Positions 11,688 through 24,500 of a DNA stretch of 64,000 nt are shown here, one piece after another. The first letter of the stretch is position 1; each line of letters starts with the position of its first letter. A program made the translations under genes and the position numbers. Below the pieces are notes generated by a model, which was not told where the DNA came from, made no database searches, and saw only the letters and a program-made list of their open reading frames with translations. The DNA is taken from the NCBI RefSeq assembly GCF_032854445.1, contig NC_088300.1:60114984-60178983 (forward strand). Direction: 5' to 3'. The stretch comes from Liolophura sinensis. Lineage: Eukaryota > Mollusca > Polyplacophora > Chitonida > Chitonidae.

Positions 11688-12140
11688 AAGATAATAGCCT
11701 CAGGTCGGGGAAACGAGGGGAAAAGTTCGAGGTTGAAAGCTTTATTTCTATAATTTCTGAGACATGGGGTGGTGCCAGTCGAAAATCGTTTCATACCTGT
11801 ACTTCTTGTATATATGTAGGAGGCTGGTATATGGCATAAGGTTTGCGGATTGGTTCCGAGCACCTATAATCTGATATAAAGCTTATCGCTATTGTATATA
11901 TGTGAAATGATCTGCAGTATAACAGCATGACATGGTGGGATTTGTTGTGTACTTCTTTTCATGCAAGCAGATGGTCATGGGATATTAGTGCAAGATTGTT
12001 TGGTTCTTTGTCTCGGGAACATGTTATATTACTTGTTAGCATGATCGTTGTACATCATGATTTGCGGAATATCCTGCGAGGGTCTCTCGTCCAATGGAAA
12101 TTGAAAATAAGCCATCGAGGTATAATAATCAATAATGTTG

Positions 12141-12235
12141 CACTTATTTGACAGCGGCCAGCATTATATTGGAAGGAAATCAAGCATAGCCCGGGGAAAA
12201 CTCACAACCATCCACAGGTTGCTGGGAGACCTATT
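12141..12235 (-). mobile_element. tRNA-derived SINE, internal fragment
   Basis: Contains the body words CAGCGGCCAGCATTAT, GCCCGGGGAAAACTC and CCATCCACAGGTTGCTGG of the SINE family best seen at 49853-50112. Both the tRNA head and the AATAAA-type tail are missing. It lies just right of the foldback element. Confidence 0.7.
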
Positions 12236-12680
12236 TCATTCTGCAATCTGACCCTATTTAGACTCAAGATACTGCTCTGGCTTATGTAAAGCAGAACACT
12301 TCTTCTCTTTGTGAATTTTCATCAAAATGACAGGACTTCCACATGAGCACGGGTCTATCAGATAACATGTAAATCTGGCTATAAAGCATAATCTAACCTT
12401 ACATGAACTGCACAGCCACTTGCAGCAAGGATTTACTTTTACCTATAAGTTAAATGAGAGTTTTGGGAGTCCTCACCAAAACCTTAATCTATTCATACAA
12501 GTAGAATGAAAAGTCATTGCCTTACAACATAAACAGCCACGTGGCTCATTGTGTACTAATGTAGGATATTCTGGCTCACTCTAAACAATCATTGTCTTAA
12601 GACTTTTTACTTTTATTGGCATCAAAGTTGCACGTACTGAGAAACACCAGACAAAATGTGTTGTCACATCAACCAATAAT

Positions 12681-12686
12681 TTTATT
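12681..12686 (-). terminator. Candidate poly(A) signal of EMC10
   Basis: AATAAA on the minus strand, about 470 bp past the EMC10 stop at 13157. The sequence between is AT-rich, consistent with a 3' UTR covering roughly 12660-13156. Confidence 0.45.
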
Positions 12687-13156
12687 AAATGTTTATGTTT
12701 AACTATTTACAACACTTTCAAATTTCAGGGTTATGTGAATACAATTAATTTAGTGTCTAGTTTGAAATAGTTAAGTATCAAATACATGTGTATTCTTTCA
12801 GCAAAAATGTACAACGCATAACACTGCTATCGTACATATTTAAAATTTATAGTTTAACAAAAAATTCACAATATATACGTCACAAAATTATGCACATCTA
12901 CAATATTTATACATATTATTATTTTTTTCCCCTTCAATCTTTGTAACCTGTATCTCTAGTTTTTCCCTCTGGAATAGATGAATATGAGCCATAGTTAATT
13001 TTGACCAATCTTGACACCTAAGCTTGACTTTTCCACATTAATTGCAATATCAATATAAAGAGCATAAATGACCTGTCCACATGGCTTTCATGTAGAAAAG
13101 AGTTGAAAAGAAAAACAACAGTAATGTACATCTAGATGTGTTCTGTTAGAGTAACA

Positions 13157-16100
13157 TCATCTTCCTCCTGCATTCTGTTCTGTTCCAGAGGCTATAAGCA
13201 TGAAGATAAACACTGGTACTATGTACATCCACTGAAACACAAAACAAAAGTGAATAATTTCTTTTTTTTTTTATCTATTTACTAATTTAACAAGTGTTTT
13301 ATGCAGTACTCCAGGCCATTTCACTTTTAACACAGTGAAGATTAAGCAGACTACCTTTGACACTTTTCCTCATCTTGCTTCTACTTCAACATCACAATTG
13401 TATTTACTTTTTGAACGCCTTACTTGAGAAGAATGGCTGTGTCTGTTTTGTGGGTATGGAAAACTGTAGTAACTGGAGTGAACCATCAGCCTTTTGCAAG
13501 TAACTGACAAGCTCACGCACATGTGATATAAAGACTTCCACCCACAAAGCTGTCTAAATATATGACAACCATGCAATACTATGAAGGTCCTGCAAATAGT
13601 GTAGAATAGGGAATCATAATGATTTGGATGCATGGCATCTGTACTTGCCAACTAGACCGCAACCATTCTTGTTTCAATAATTTCTAACAAGTGAACGACA
13701 GGAAGCCATAGTGTGAAAGCAGATAACAGTACAACTATCATGGTGAGGTTGAGAATTCTGTCACAAAATGTACAAATTGCATGAAAGCTTGATTTATTGC
13801 ACACAAAGGGTGTTCAATTAATGTAGATGAATTTGACTCGTCTTTCACTTTAAAAAAGGAATTCATTTACTTACATATTTAGCAAAGAAAGATCTATTAT
13901 CTCCTTGGGCTCCTTTTATTTTTTCCTGCTCTTCCTTCTTCATTTTTTCTATGTAGTTTTGAGTATCTGGCCTGTTAACATTAACAAACGTGGAATGTCA
14001 TAGCCAAGTTTGGGGCAAAATATTCGTGATTCATTTGCAAATTACATACATTGTATCAAATTTGAAGACAAAATTATGGCAGAAAAAAAATTTGTAAATA
14101 TTTTAACACATTCAAACAAAAAAATAACACTTATATTCTTGCAATCTATCAAAAGTTTTTAAAGTAAGCTGACACAATAAAACAGGCCTCACAAAAGGCT
14201 TGGTAATATTTGGCCTTTCCTGAGAAAATGATGTTCTTCTTATTTTATCCCAAAATTTGAAAGCATGGACACATTTATACATACGTAGGTCCATTCACAG
14301 GCTGTACTATTTCCACAGTACTGTTGAACTGCTCCAGTCCACTATCATTGACCGCTTGACCAGTGCACAGACCAGGGTAAGTTACCATGGATACCCCTAA
14401 TATCTCCCCTGCCTGATCAACGTTAATGGTCAAGTGGTCAGACAGCCGAGATTCAAAAAGTGCACACTGAAAGGAGAACATTTAAAAATATAAGTAATCT
14501 ATGGTAAATGACTTGAAATTTAAAAAATGCATTCTTAGAAGCAAATATGTGTCATTAAATATTACCTTTGGTGCTGAGACTTACATTGTTCAAGTAGGAT
14601 ATCATAGTACATGTACTTTCTGGGCTTGTATTATAAAGCCACTTACAACTTGAGTCATAAATTTCAAGCACTTTAAAAACCAAACCCAGAAAAAGAAATA
14701 ACTGGAATTGTGTTAAGTACGTGTACATTATTCTGCAGTAAAAAATCAGTGTCCAAACTCCATACTACCTAGTGCAAAACACTTTTACTGTTTTAAGGGG
14801 TTTGATAAATAAGGGCTCCAGAAACAAAACAAAAGCAGTTGACAGTAATGTTTGTTTATTTGATTGTTGTCTTGCGCCGTCTCAAGAATATTTTAGTTAT
14901 ATGACGGCGGTAAGCATTAAGGAGGGAGAAAATAGGGAAGTGCTCATGGAGAAAGCCATGAGCATCCTCAGGTTGCTGGTAGACCGTTCCACTTACGGCC
15001 GAAGGAGAAGCCAGCATGAGCTGGACTTTTACTCACCGTGACTGCATTGGTGAGAGGCTCCTGGGCCGCGCCTCACTGGCATGCTAACCACCTTGACCAC
15101 TGAGGCCCTCAGAAATGTTTAAATTCATTATCCGCATTTAATGCATGCACTACAAATTATAGGTTGCCTATCAAAGTGGGGAAAGCTAAAATGCAGTATT
15201 TTATGGAAACTCAGAAAATGCAACCTCCTGTTTCATGCATTTGAATAACTACATGCCGTATAAAAGAATGGGAAACATCTGTACCAATAAATAAGCCTAG
15301 ACTAACACTCACAGCTTTTGTTGCTGTAGACACATGTTGTATTGAAAGTGAAGGATCTGGTTTTCTCAGTGGAATCCGGATTCTGTACAAGCCGTTTTTA
15401 CTCACTGAATCCTGTAAGAAAAATGCATTTGCATGTACAATATATATTAAAGTTTTGCAATTTAAGCACAATGCTCAAGTTCAGGTATTTGTCAGGGCCA
15501 AACCTCAGAGTCTTAATGTGATCTGATGTGACCTTCAATATAGATTTATCCATTTGCTTTGATTTTCAGCATTACTTCAGACATCAGACACCAGATCCAA
15601 GTGTCAGTATGATCTCTTTGGATCTATGATCTATGTACCTGCAGCATTTTCTTGTGACTAGCTGATGATTTTGGCCAGATATTATCACCAGGCTGATCTT
15701 TTGGGTTTTCATGGAATACATAATACAACATATACAAGTATATGAAGAGTAACATAGCAACCATGTAAGAAAATCAATAATGCATGCATCAGTCTATGTT
15801 TCACTGGTGTTTTATGCCGTACTCAAGAATATTTCACTTATATGACAGCGGCCAGCCTTGTGATGGGAGGAAACCCAGCAGAACCTGCGGAAAACCCACG
15901 ACCATGTTGCTGACAGACCTTCCCACAATGGCAGTAGAGGAAGCCAGCATGAGATAGACTTGAATTCACATCAACTGCATTGGTGAGGAGGGCTCCTGGG
16001 TCATTGCACCATGCTGGCAAAAGCTTAAAAGATTTGTTCATAATATCAGAGTTAGTAGGATAAATTTCAGTTGCTATATATTTCCTCATCAAAATTTTTA

Positions 16101-18343
16101 ACAAATGACATACCAAAGAAAGCATGTATTTCTGTTTGAAATTCTGATGATGAGGAGTCACAGAAAAAGATTACTAGTATCATGCCCATTGACGAGTATT
16201 AACATACATGTAGATGTAATGACTAATCCCAGGCTTTAATCAGGTTGGACAGCAGAATCAGGTGTTACACTTGAACACCTAACTGTTGCTTAGTGACCAA
16301 TAATGAACAAACAAAACTACACATATCAATAACATACCCGTAATCTAGACCTTTCTTCTGAAGACAGACTGACTGGTTTGGAAAACTGTGCTCTGCCTCC
16401 TTTCAAAGACTTCACTGTCACTGAGCCACGCTTTGTGAATTCTGGGTTGGGTCCTAGAACATGAAATCACTTATTTACATGTACTATAAAATCACTAACA
16501 ACAAAGACTGAATCCAGGTTTCCTATTTAATACAATAGTGAAATATGTTAACACTGAATGATGATACCCTTCAACTGATTGCTAAACCTGGCATGTTTAC
16601 ATTTATACTAAGGAGCAGGAAACTGGGAAAGTTGGTGATTGTGGGTCCATTTCCAAAGTCTTAAGACCATTAATCTTCCACAAAAATGTTGTCTAAGTCT
16701 GTACTTGTGTATCACACATAACAAACTTTGTCAGTAACTTTCCAAAGTTCTTGATGAAAAAAATCACAATCAATTAATACCATGCCATACAAATCAATGT
16801 TTTTTTTTTTTAATGACCACAATTCTGCATGTAACACTGAATCTTAACTGACCATTAATGCTTATTATTATTTTCATCATTGTCGTGTCTGGAGTTGGTG
16901 CAGTACATAATGGAAAATCTTCCGGCTGTGTACATTATTTAAAAAGGTCATTCAGATGACAGTATTATCCTGTAACAACTGTTTTGATATCAACGTAAGT
17001 TAAAGTACATGTAAATCACCACTAAACTATCCCCTAAAAAAGTAAGTCTGAAGACTTTCTTTAGCAACTTTTGAAAGTGTTAAACTTAGGCATGAACATC
17101 TAAATTAGTAAATTCTACTGTACCCAGATCAAAGGAGTGCTCTACGGTGAAAGTTGTAACTCCTTCAAATTCATCGTCTACCTGAAAACAAAAAGATTTT
17201 TTTACTATTGTTAATTTGTTCAAATATGCAATATATCCAGCCAACATACAATTTGGATAGAGGTGGATAGAATATGGCTGTCTTCCAGCAAAGTACATAT
17301 GTTCTTCTGAAGTTCTAGCAGGAGGAGGTTTGCATCACATCACTTGCACATTGTAGAGTTGTTTGGATGATTTATGTTTTCATGTGAATTTTGCAGGTCT
17401 TGTGAGCTTTTTGTTGACCTGATGCATATATTAAGGGCAGTAAACTCATTTAAACCTGGAAGATGTGTCTAGAGCTCTGTATAACCAATACTACCATTTA
17501 AGTCACAGAACCTACAGGTTTCCTCCGTGTTGACAGTAATGTTACCATTTCAGTCACAGAACCTACAGGTTTCCTCCGTGTTGACAGTAATGTCTACCCC
17601 TAATTCCCATGGCAAGAAACCTTCATAAAGTGGTCACTACAAGCTAGTCTCTGCCATCTTTCAAATGCGTTTGATCCCTGGTATGTTCTGTGCATGGCAC
17701 GACATTCTCCTTTATTTTTTTACGTCTGGGGGAAAACATGGCAGGTATAACACCAGCTCAGTTCTACAACCTTGCGGATACTGGATTACATGAAGCTTAT
17801 CCCATCATGTTTTTTCTGTTTCATGGTCACCTTTGTGTAGTTCATCAATCACAAATCCTGCGCTTAAAGGCCTCTTCGCCCCCGCCCCCCAAGCCCATCC
17901 CACCCCACCCAACCTCATCAACACTTTCTGACAGTGACACTAGCGCTGTTGCTGACGTGATTGACACGACGCAGTCTTTAAATTAAGATTTCAACAACGA
18001 AACGTCTTCCTCCTGTCAAGTAGTCTTATGAAATGCACAATGTGGGTTTACACGACTAGTCCCACATAAAATTTGACGCCTCGTTGAGTCTAGACCGATC
18101 ATTTCAATGCAGTTTTCAGTAGGTCTATTTACAAAAACGGAATTCGATGTGGATCGCAATTTAATCGAAAAGAATTCTGAATACTGGAAAAATAGCAACA
18201 ATTTCCTCCCTTGCAATACATTGCTTAACCATTACAGCGTCAATCACATGAAACATACTAACCAAAACATCCGCGGATATTGATAAAAAAGACAAAATCA
18301 ACAGACAACAAACACCGACTTCCACTCGCACGTGGGCTGCCAT
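13157..18343 (-). CDS. EMC10: ER membrane protein complex subunit 10 (seven exons, complete)
   Basis: Exons in transcript order: 18343-18263, 17181-17124, 16453-16338, 15411-15313, 14466-14285, 13971-13875, 13231-13157; all GT-AG, phases fit, 235 aa. EMC10 is a lumenal-domain subunit of the EMC, which inserts tail-anchored and multipass proteins into the ER membrane. The product has a signal peptide (residues 1-24, ending SISA), TVEHSFDLG and FTKRGSV (about 40-58), NGLYRIRIP (about 91-99), then RLSDHLTINVDQAGEILGVS and MVTYPGLC (residues ~125-155), all matching the EMC10 lumenal fold. SFFAKYWMYIVPVFIFMLIA gives the single C-terminal membrane segment (~212-226). Length is close to vertebrate EMC10 (~260 aa). 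The start at 18343 has a good context (AACATGG); an in-frame ATG at 18382 would precede the signal peptide. Introns carry two SINEs and a 51-bp duplication. Confidence 0.95.
14539..14606 (+). repeat. Copy of unnamed dispersed repeat, short
   Basis: GAAGCAAATATGTGTCATT, then TTACCTTTGGTGCTGAGACT and GTAGGATATCAT. Same word order as at 28587-28760 and, inverted, at 4505-4566. Lies in an EMC10 intron. Confidence 0.5.
14851..15111 (-). mobile_element. tRNA-derived SINE, near full length
   Basis: Reverse-oriented member of the main SINE family: tail side TTTATTTGATTGTTG, ACTCAAGAATATTTTAGTTA-like body, CCGAAGGAGAAGCCAGCATG, and a tRNA-like head ending CCACTGAGGCCCTC. Inserted in an EMC10 intron, diverged, with the tail region trimmed. 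Confidence 0.75.
15799..16017 (-). mobile_element. tRNA-derived SINE, head truncated
   Basis: Contains CACTGGTGTTTTATGCCGTA, CTCAAGAATATTTCACTTAT, GGAAGCCAGCATGAG and GGGCTCCTGGGTCATT in the order of the 49.9-kb copy. The tRNA-like head is cut after the B-box side. Lies in an EMC10 intron. Confidence 0.78.
17492..17593. repeat. Direct 51-bp duplication in EMC10 intron 1
   Basis: ACCATTTAAGTCACAGAACC at 17493 recurs as ACCATTTCAGTCACAGAACC at 17544. The two copies differ at about one position, so the duplication is recent. Confidence 0.85.
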
Positions 18344-18558
18344 GTTGTTTGACACAGAGCATTGTGGGAAAAAAACTACCAATGACGGTTGTCTTTATAT
18401 TTTCCTATCGACCAATAACCAATGGAAACGACCATAACAAACACGCTGGGTTCTCTGTGGGATGTAGGAAAGAAGATGGCACCTGTCACGCCTTGAAGCA
18501 AATCAAAAAATAATCTCTTCTTCTGTTGTCTAATCATCTCTAGCGTGTCCGTGTCAGC
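18344..18558. promoter_or_regulatory. Bidirectional promoter between EMC10 and the SDR gene
   Basis: Only 215 bp separate the two divergent start codons. The interval contains CCAAT twice in close succession (GACCAATAACCAATGG, about 18410-18425) and no TATA box that I can see. The arrangement is typical of a shared promoter for housekeeping genes. Co-regulation is inferred, not shown. Confidence 0.6.
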
Positions 18559-21500
18559 ATGGATTTCCGACAGGAAATTCGAGAGGACGACATCATTGTG
18601 TTTTCGCTGTTGTACTCGAGCATAACCGTTGTGTTTGCAATGGCTGTGTTATCAAAATTCCTGACGAACGAATTCAGATTCGGATTTCGCTCTTTCCTCA
18701 GCCTGGTTGTCTTGTTCATCGGCGAACCACTTTGTCAGTTCTTTGTACAAGGTCCTGGTGGATTGCTTGTGTTCGGATTCGGTTGTTTATGTATTTATTC
18801 CATTTTGCCAGCTAGTCATCTTCCAGCGGGCGATAAAGTTGTGCTTGTAACAGGTAAATTGACTGTTGTGCGTGTAACAGGTTGGCTCGAACTCCAAAAC
18901 TTGAGAGGAAATTTTAGTGCAGCATTCGAAGTTGAATTGAAGTCGAGTTGAATAATATTATGACTGTCCTCCAGTGATATAAAACATTGTGTGGAATCAG
19001 GTGGCATCAGTTGGGATAGCCCTTCCAGCTGGATTCGGTGTGTTATTTTAAAAATTCTGACATTCATTGTAATGTTAGATATTCAGATAATGACATGTCA
19101 TGCATACTTGGTAATAAATTTAGCTGTTTGTACACTTAATGATATTTGTCGGAATAACTGTCATCACAGTATGTCAAATAATTTCAACTTATAGCAGGGT
19201 GGTATGTGTGTGATATTACCCTCTATTTTATTTTGACTAAACACAAAATCACATAACAACTTATGTCAAGCCATCTCAAAAATACTTGCATGGACTGAAA
19301 CTGCTTGGCTTTTAAGGTCATACGGTACCAGTATCTAAGCAGCTAAGAACAATATACATTCAAGACATTTCAGGAAAGTGCCAAGTTAAACTTCTTTTAG
19401 AAAGAGTCATTAATCTGCAGATCAAACTTGTCAATTGATGTAATTATTTGATGTGTAAATCAGTATTATGCAGTGTACATTTTAAATCGAGTAGACATAG
19501 AATTATTATCATAGTCATAATAATATGAGATGGGTTTAATAATCCAGTAGGAGACAGTATGTATGTAATTGTTACTGGATGAACCGCCATAATATATTAC
19601 AATATCCAAAGAAATAGAAAGATGTTGATGGAAGTACATGAAAACAGTAAATAAACTGAGAGTTGTATTCACTCTTTCACATTAAACTTGACGCCTGAAA
19701 TTAATTCTGAATTATGATATTCATTTGTGTTTTGTTCAAGGCTGTGATAGTGGGTTTGGAAATGCACTGGTCAAGAAGCTAGACAGTATTGGGATGAAGG
19801 TGTTTGCTGGTTGCCTCTATAGTGATGGCCCTGGTGCTATAGATCTAACAAATTCATGCTCGGACAGGTAAGTTATTATCATCTTACATTTATTTTATAT
19901 TTCTTTTTGCATTGAAGTATTATATTTTTCTCTCTCTGCTTGTCAATATGGTCACATGATTGTATTGTGTTATTTGACATTATTTAAATTTTTTAATGTT
20001 AAGCCATGTATTCATGTAATGAAATGATGGTAGTGTGGATGCAATGACCGAAGAGCCTCTCCCCAGTGTGATCGCTGTGAGTTTAAGTCCAGCCCATGCT
20101 GGCTTCCTCTCCGACCATATGTAGAAAGGCCTGCCAGCAACCTGTGGGTAGTTGTGGGTTTAACCCATGCTCTGTCTGGTTTCTTCTTACCATAATTCTG
20201 GCTGCTGTCGTTTCAGGGAAATATTCTTGAGTATGGTGTGAAACACTAATCAAATAAATAAATATAATGTAATGCATTATGCTACTTTGGCCTACATGAT
20301 GTTCATTCTTCATATTTTGCTCATGGTGATGTATACATTATGAAAACATCAAAGAACAGGATATGATTGCTTTTTCGATTGGTGCAAAACAGGGATCTAC
20401 TGGGTTTATTTGGGAGACCAACCTGCTAGAGATATGACCACAATAATGTTGAATGTGATACTCTTCCCAAAAAAACAAACAGTTGAATAAACAAGTAGTT
20501 AGTGTTTCCGGACCCAGTAATGTCAATAATGTTGTGATTCTTTTCCCAAGAAAACAAACAGATGAATAAACAAGTAGTTAGTGTTTTGGGACCCAGTTAC
20601 TACACCAGCATTTAACTATTGATCTGATAACTGTATGTGTTTCTGTGGTCAGGATGAAGATATTACAGCTGGACATCACAAAGCCTGACGAGGTCAGTGA
20701 TGCTGTCACATGTGTGTCTCAGCACCTTGGTGAGGAAGGTAAGCATGACAACCTGTAAGCACAATGGTACTAGGGCTCGTGTTTATCAAGCAACTTCAGA
20801 GTTAAGGCATCAGTTGCAAGTGCTTAAAAATGCAAACTAATAACAGGAACAAGGTGAATTTGTTGTTGGTACGTTGTCATCTTAAACATCCTAGATAAGA
20901 ACATTGTATTTGTAGTTGTTTTTGAAATGTTAACTGCTAGACACTTGATAGAATGGGCCAGGTCTCATTCAGAGATGGTTGTTAGGAGTGACATGAAAGC
21001 AGATAGTAGGCCATTAATCAGTCAGGGATTTGTCTGAGTTGATCTTGTGGACTGGTGGTAGAACGTGACATGGATAAACCTACCAACCTACCAAAGGTGT
21101 GCTGGTGGCAAGACACTGAGAATGAAGCCTGATTTGTACTGAAAGTGGTGTACATTAAACTTTTGCTACAAAATGTAAAGTAAAGCATTCATGCATCGGT
21201 GTGTATAGTTTCATGGAATGGAATTTCACTAGTTATTTTCAGAATGTGATAGATTGAAGAAACTTGAGAGAAAATTCTGTTTTTTTTCTCCGGTGCCATA
21301 ATGTACATGGGTATTTGTATTGATTTTGAGGTTTATGGGGACTGGTGAACAACGCTGGGGTGTGGTATTTTGCTGAGCTGGAGATGACGTCTGAGAAAGT
21401 CTTACAAAAAGTGCTGGATGTAAACCTGCTGGGAGCTGTACGGGTAACTAAGGCTTGTCTACCTCTGATCAGAAAAGCCAAGGGTAGAATTGTAAATGTC

Positions 21501-24500
21501 TCCAGTCTGACAGGTGAGCCTTATTAACTCCTCAGTGGTTATGAAAGCAAGACTGATCATGTACCAGTCAAATAGTTATGTCCTTGTCTGTACATTTATG
21601 ATACCATAATTTTTCTAATTTTTGGGACAGATGTCAGTAGTGGTGAAAGTAGATCATTACATTTCTTTACCAGCTTTTTGGAAAAGTAAAGATGTGAATA
21701 TTTTGTTCATTTGATGGTGTAACTAGGTGAGAAAAAAGAAACTCAATTTTCCTGCTACAGTTACATATGTATTGATGTGAATTCAAATAAAATTTACTTA
21801 TTTATTTGATCAGTGTTTTATGCAGTACTCAAGAATATTTCACTTATATAATGTGGCCAGCATTATGGTGGGAGAAAGCCCATGACCATCCATAGGTCTC
21901 TGGCAGACCTTCCCACTTACGGCTGAAGAGGAAGCCAGCATGAGCTGGACTTGAACTCACAGCGACTGCTTTGGTAAGGGGTTCCTGGGTCATTACGCTG
22001 CGCTAGCGCGCTAACCAGCTGAGCCATGGAGAAACCAGAAATTAGAAGGAAAAGGTTAGCTCTATATTACATTATTGTAAAGGTCTTTAGTTGAAAAAGT
22101 ATATTCTCTATTCTCACTGTTTGTGGGCCATAGTGACAGTAAGCTGCAGATTTTGCTGGTGTGACTGTTTGTGGGTCATGGTGACAATAAGCTGCAGATT
22201 TTGCTGGTGTGACTGTTTGTGGGCCATAGTCACAATAAGCTGCAGATTTTGCTGGTGTGACTGTTTGTGGGTCATAGTGACAATAAGCTGCAGATTTTGC
22301 TGGCGTGACTGTTTGTGGGCCATAGTGACAATAAGCTGCAGATTTTGCTGGTGTGACTGTTTGTGGGCCATAGTGACAATAAGCTGCAGATTTTGCTGGT
22401 GTGACTGTTTGTGGGCCATAGTGACAGTAAGCTGCAGATTTTGCTGGTGTGACTGTTTGTGGGCCATAGTGACAATCAGCTGCAGATTTTTGCTGGTTTG
22501 ACTTTTTGTGGGCCATAGTGACAGTAAGCTGCAGATTTTGCTGGTGTGACTGTTTGTGGGCCATAGTGACAATAGGCTGCAGATTTTTGCTGGTGTGACT
22601 GTTTGTGGGGCATAGTGACAATAAGCTGCAGATTTTGCTGGTGTGACTGTTTGTGGGCCATAGTGACAATAAGCTACAGATTTTGCTGGTGTGACTGTTT
22701 GTGGGCCATAGTGACAATAAGCTGCAGATTTTGCTGGTGTGACTGTTTGTGGGCCATAGTGACAATAAGCTGCAGATTTTGCTGGTGTGACTGTTTGTGG
22801 GGCATGGTGACAATAAGCTACAGATCTTGCTGGTGTGACTGTTTGTGGGCCATAGTGACAATAAGCTGCAGATTTTGCTGGTGTGACTGTTTGTGGGCCG
22901 TAGTGACAATAAGCTACAGATTTTGCTGGTGTGACTGTTTGTTGGGCATAGTGACAATAAGCTACAGATTTTGCTGGTGTGACTGTTTGTGGGCCATAGT
23001 GACAATAAGCTGCAGATTTTGCTGTTTGTGCAGTTTTACATGCATTAAGAACCACTTGTCTTCCACCAATATGTACCCAAAATGACCTAAAATTTTGCCC
23101 ACAAAAGTGGATTTTTACAACAAATTAACTGTCACAAAATATTATTTTTGGTGCTAACACAGCAGAATATCATTGAATGTTCCAAGCAAACCTCACAACA
23201 CCTTTCTAAAATCTGTAGAACTCTGAGATTCAGGAAAAATGGCAAGTTAGTTAAGGAGGAAATTTATGGTCATTGATAGTACATCAGAGTTCATCTGTAG
23301 CTCTCCAAAGGTAGGTGGCAGGCTGGTCTCCTCGACACATAAAGCTGCACACCTTCACGCCAGTAAAGAAAATTTGAGTATGACATTAAACATCAAATAA
23401 TGAAAGAAATAAAAAGATAATAATAAAATAGATAAATAAGTTAAAAAATGTCATCTGATTTGTGCCTCTTAATGCCAAACTCTTAGAGATCAGAAAGGTA
23501 AATGGTTCAATTTGCCAAGTACTTAGCATCCAGTGCCATCTTCCAGGTTGTAGGACGAGAAAAGAGCAGGTACTGTGCTACAAAGAGTCCGAGCATTTGG
23601 ATTGTGTCATCATGTTATTTAAAGAATGATTAATTGAACAACTTTTTTAACAAAGATTTTGTATATTTTTTCTTAAACTGTTCTGAATACACAGATATTT
23701 TCTCATATATGTATTTTGGAGCCATTGTCATTATTCTGTGCACTTAGTTTAATATTTGCACCCATGGCATTTGCATCACTGTTACAGGGCGTGTTCCAGT
23801 AGAAGGTAATGGTGCCTATGCTATGTCCAAACATGGGCTGGTGGCTTTCTCTGATACCTTGCGACTGGAGATGAGGAAATGGGGGGTGCATGTGGCCCTG
23901 ATAGAACCTACAGGATTCTCCACTGGTTAGTTTACAGTCTGATCTTGTACTTTTGCTGCGGAGAGCAGATTTGTCATCAGTCTGTAACATCTGCAGGTAC
24001 TGTATGACTATTATGGTGCTTTTCACTTGCTGGGACACAAAAGGTGTGGACTGGTGCCCAGCCTTGTCTGCCATCAACATAGTGTGTTGTGCACATAAGT
24101 ACATCACTTGTGAGAAAGTTTGTCAGTAACTTGTCAAAGGTCAAAGGTGGTTTGCCCGGGCAACTCCAGTTTCCTCCACCAATAAAAGAAGTGAAGTGAA
24201 AATTGTAGAAGTAAAAAATACTACTGGTTAAACAGTGATCATATTGATAAACAGATAAATGTCCATTATGCAGATTTCACCCTAATGACGTACATATTCC
24301 AAACACTCTGTAATTGTATGTTTTGGTTTTGGTTACAAACATTGTTTTTATCTAACTACACATGAGTTAGATTCTATTCTGTTAAGAGTCTCAGTCTTTC
24401 ATACATGGGTCTCTTTTCCTCATGAATTGTACATTCCGCTGAATTGTTTTTCCTGCCAAATACCTCATCTCCTTTTGTGTAAATTCGTCTTGTTTTTAGG

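Larger units (their letters stand above)
7339..11882. repeat. Foldback (palindromic) element, right arm interrupted by a transposon
   Basis: 7339-7656 reads as one arm. The reverse complement of 11882-11688 followed by that of 7792-7657 reads as the other. Shared words in the same order include TTATGCCATATACCAGCC, GGTATGAAACG, AGAAATAAAGCTT, GGCTATTAT, AATCCACC, AGTATTT, TTTTGTCCCAGTT, GTGCTAATT and GCCCATAA. The centre is the imperfect palindrome GGCTATCTCCCTTTAGAAGT followed by GAGATAACC near 7656. Arms are about 320-330 bp, diverged by roughly a fifth by eye. No coding capacity; class unknown (large MITE or foldback element). Confidence 0.75.

Noticed and set aside
22117-23024. CRISPR-like array (also 38318-38828 and 44280-45123)
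   Set aside because: Units are contiguous tandem repeats without unique spacers, in a eukaryotic genome.
22067-23085. Long open frames (up to 313 aa) on both strands, repetitive Cys/Trp- or Ser/Leu-rich
   Set aside because: They are readings of the 48-bp minisatellite, whose unit length is a multiple of three. No start context, splice logic or similarity supports a protein.
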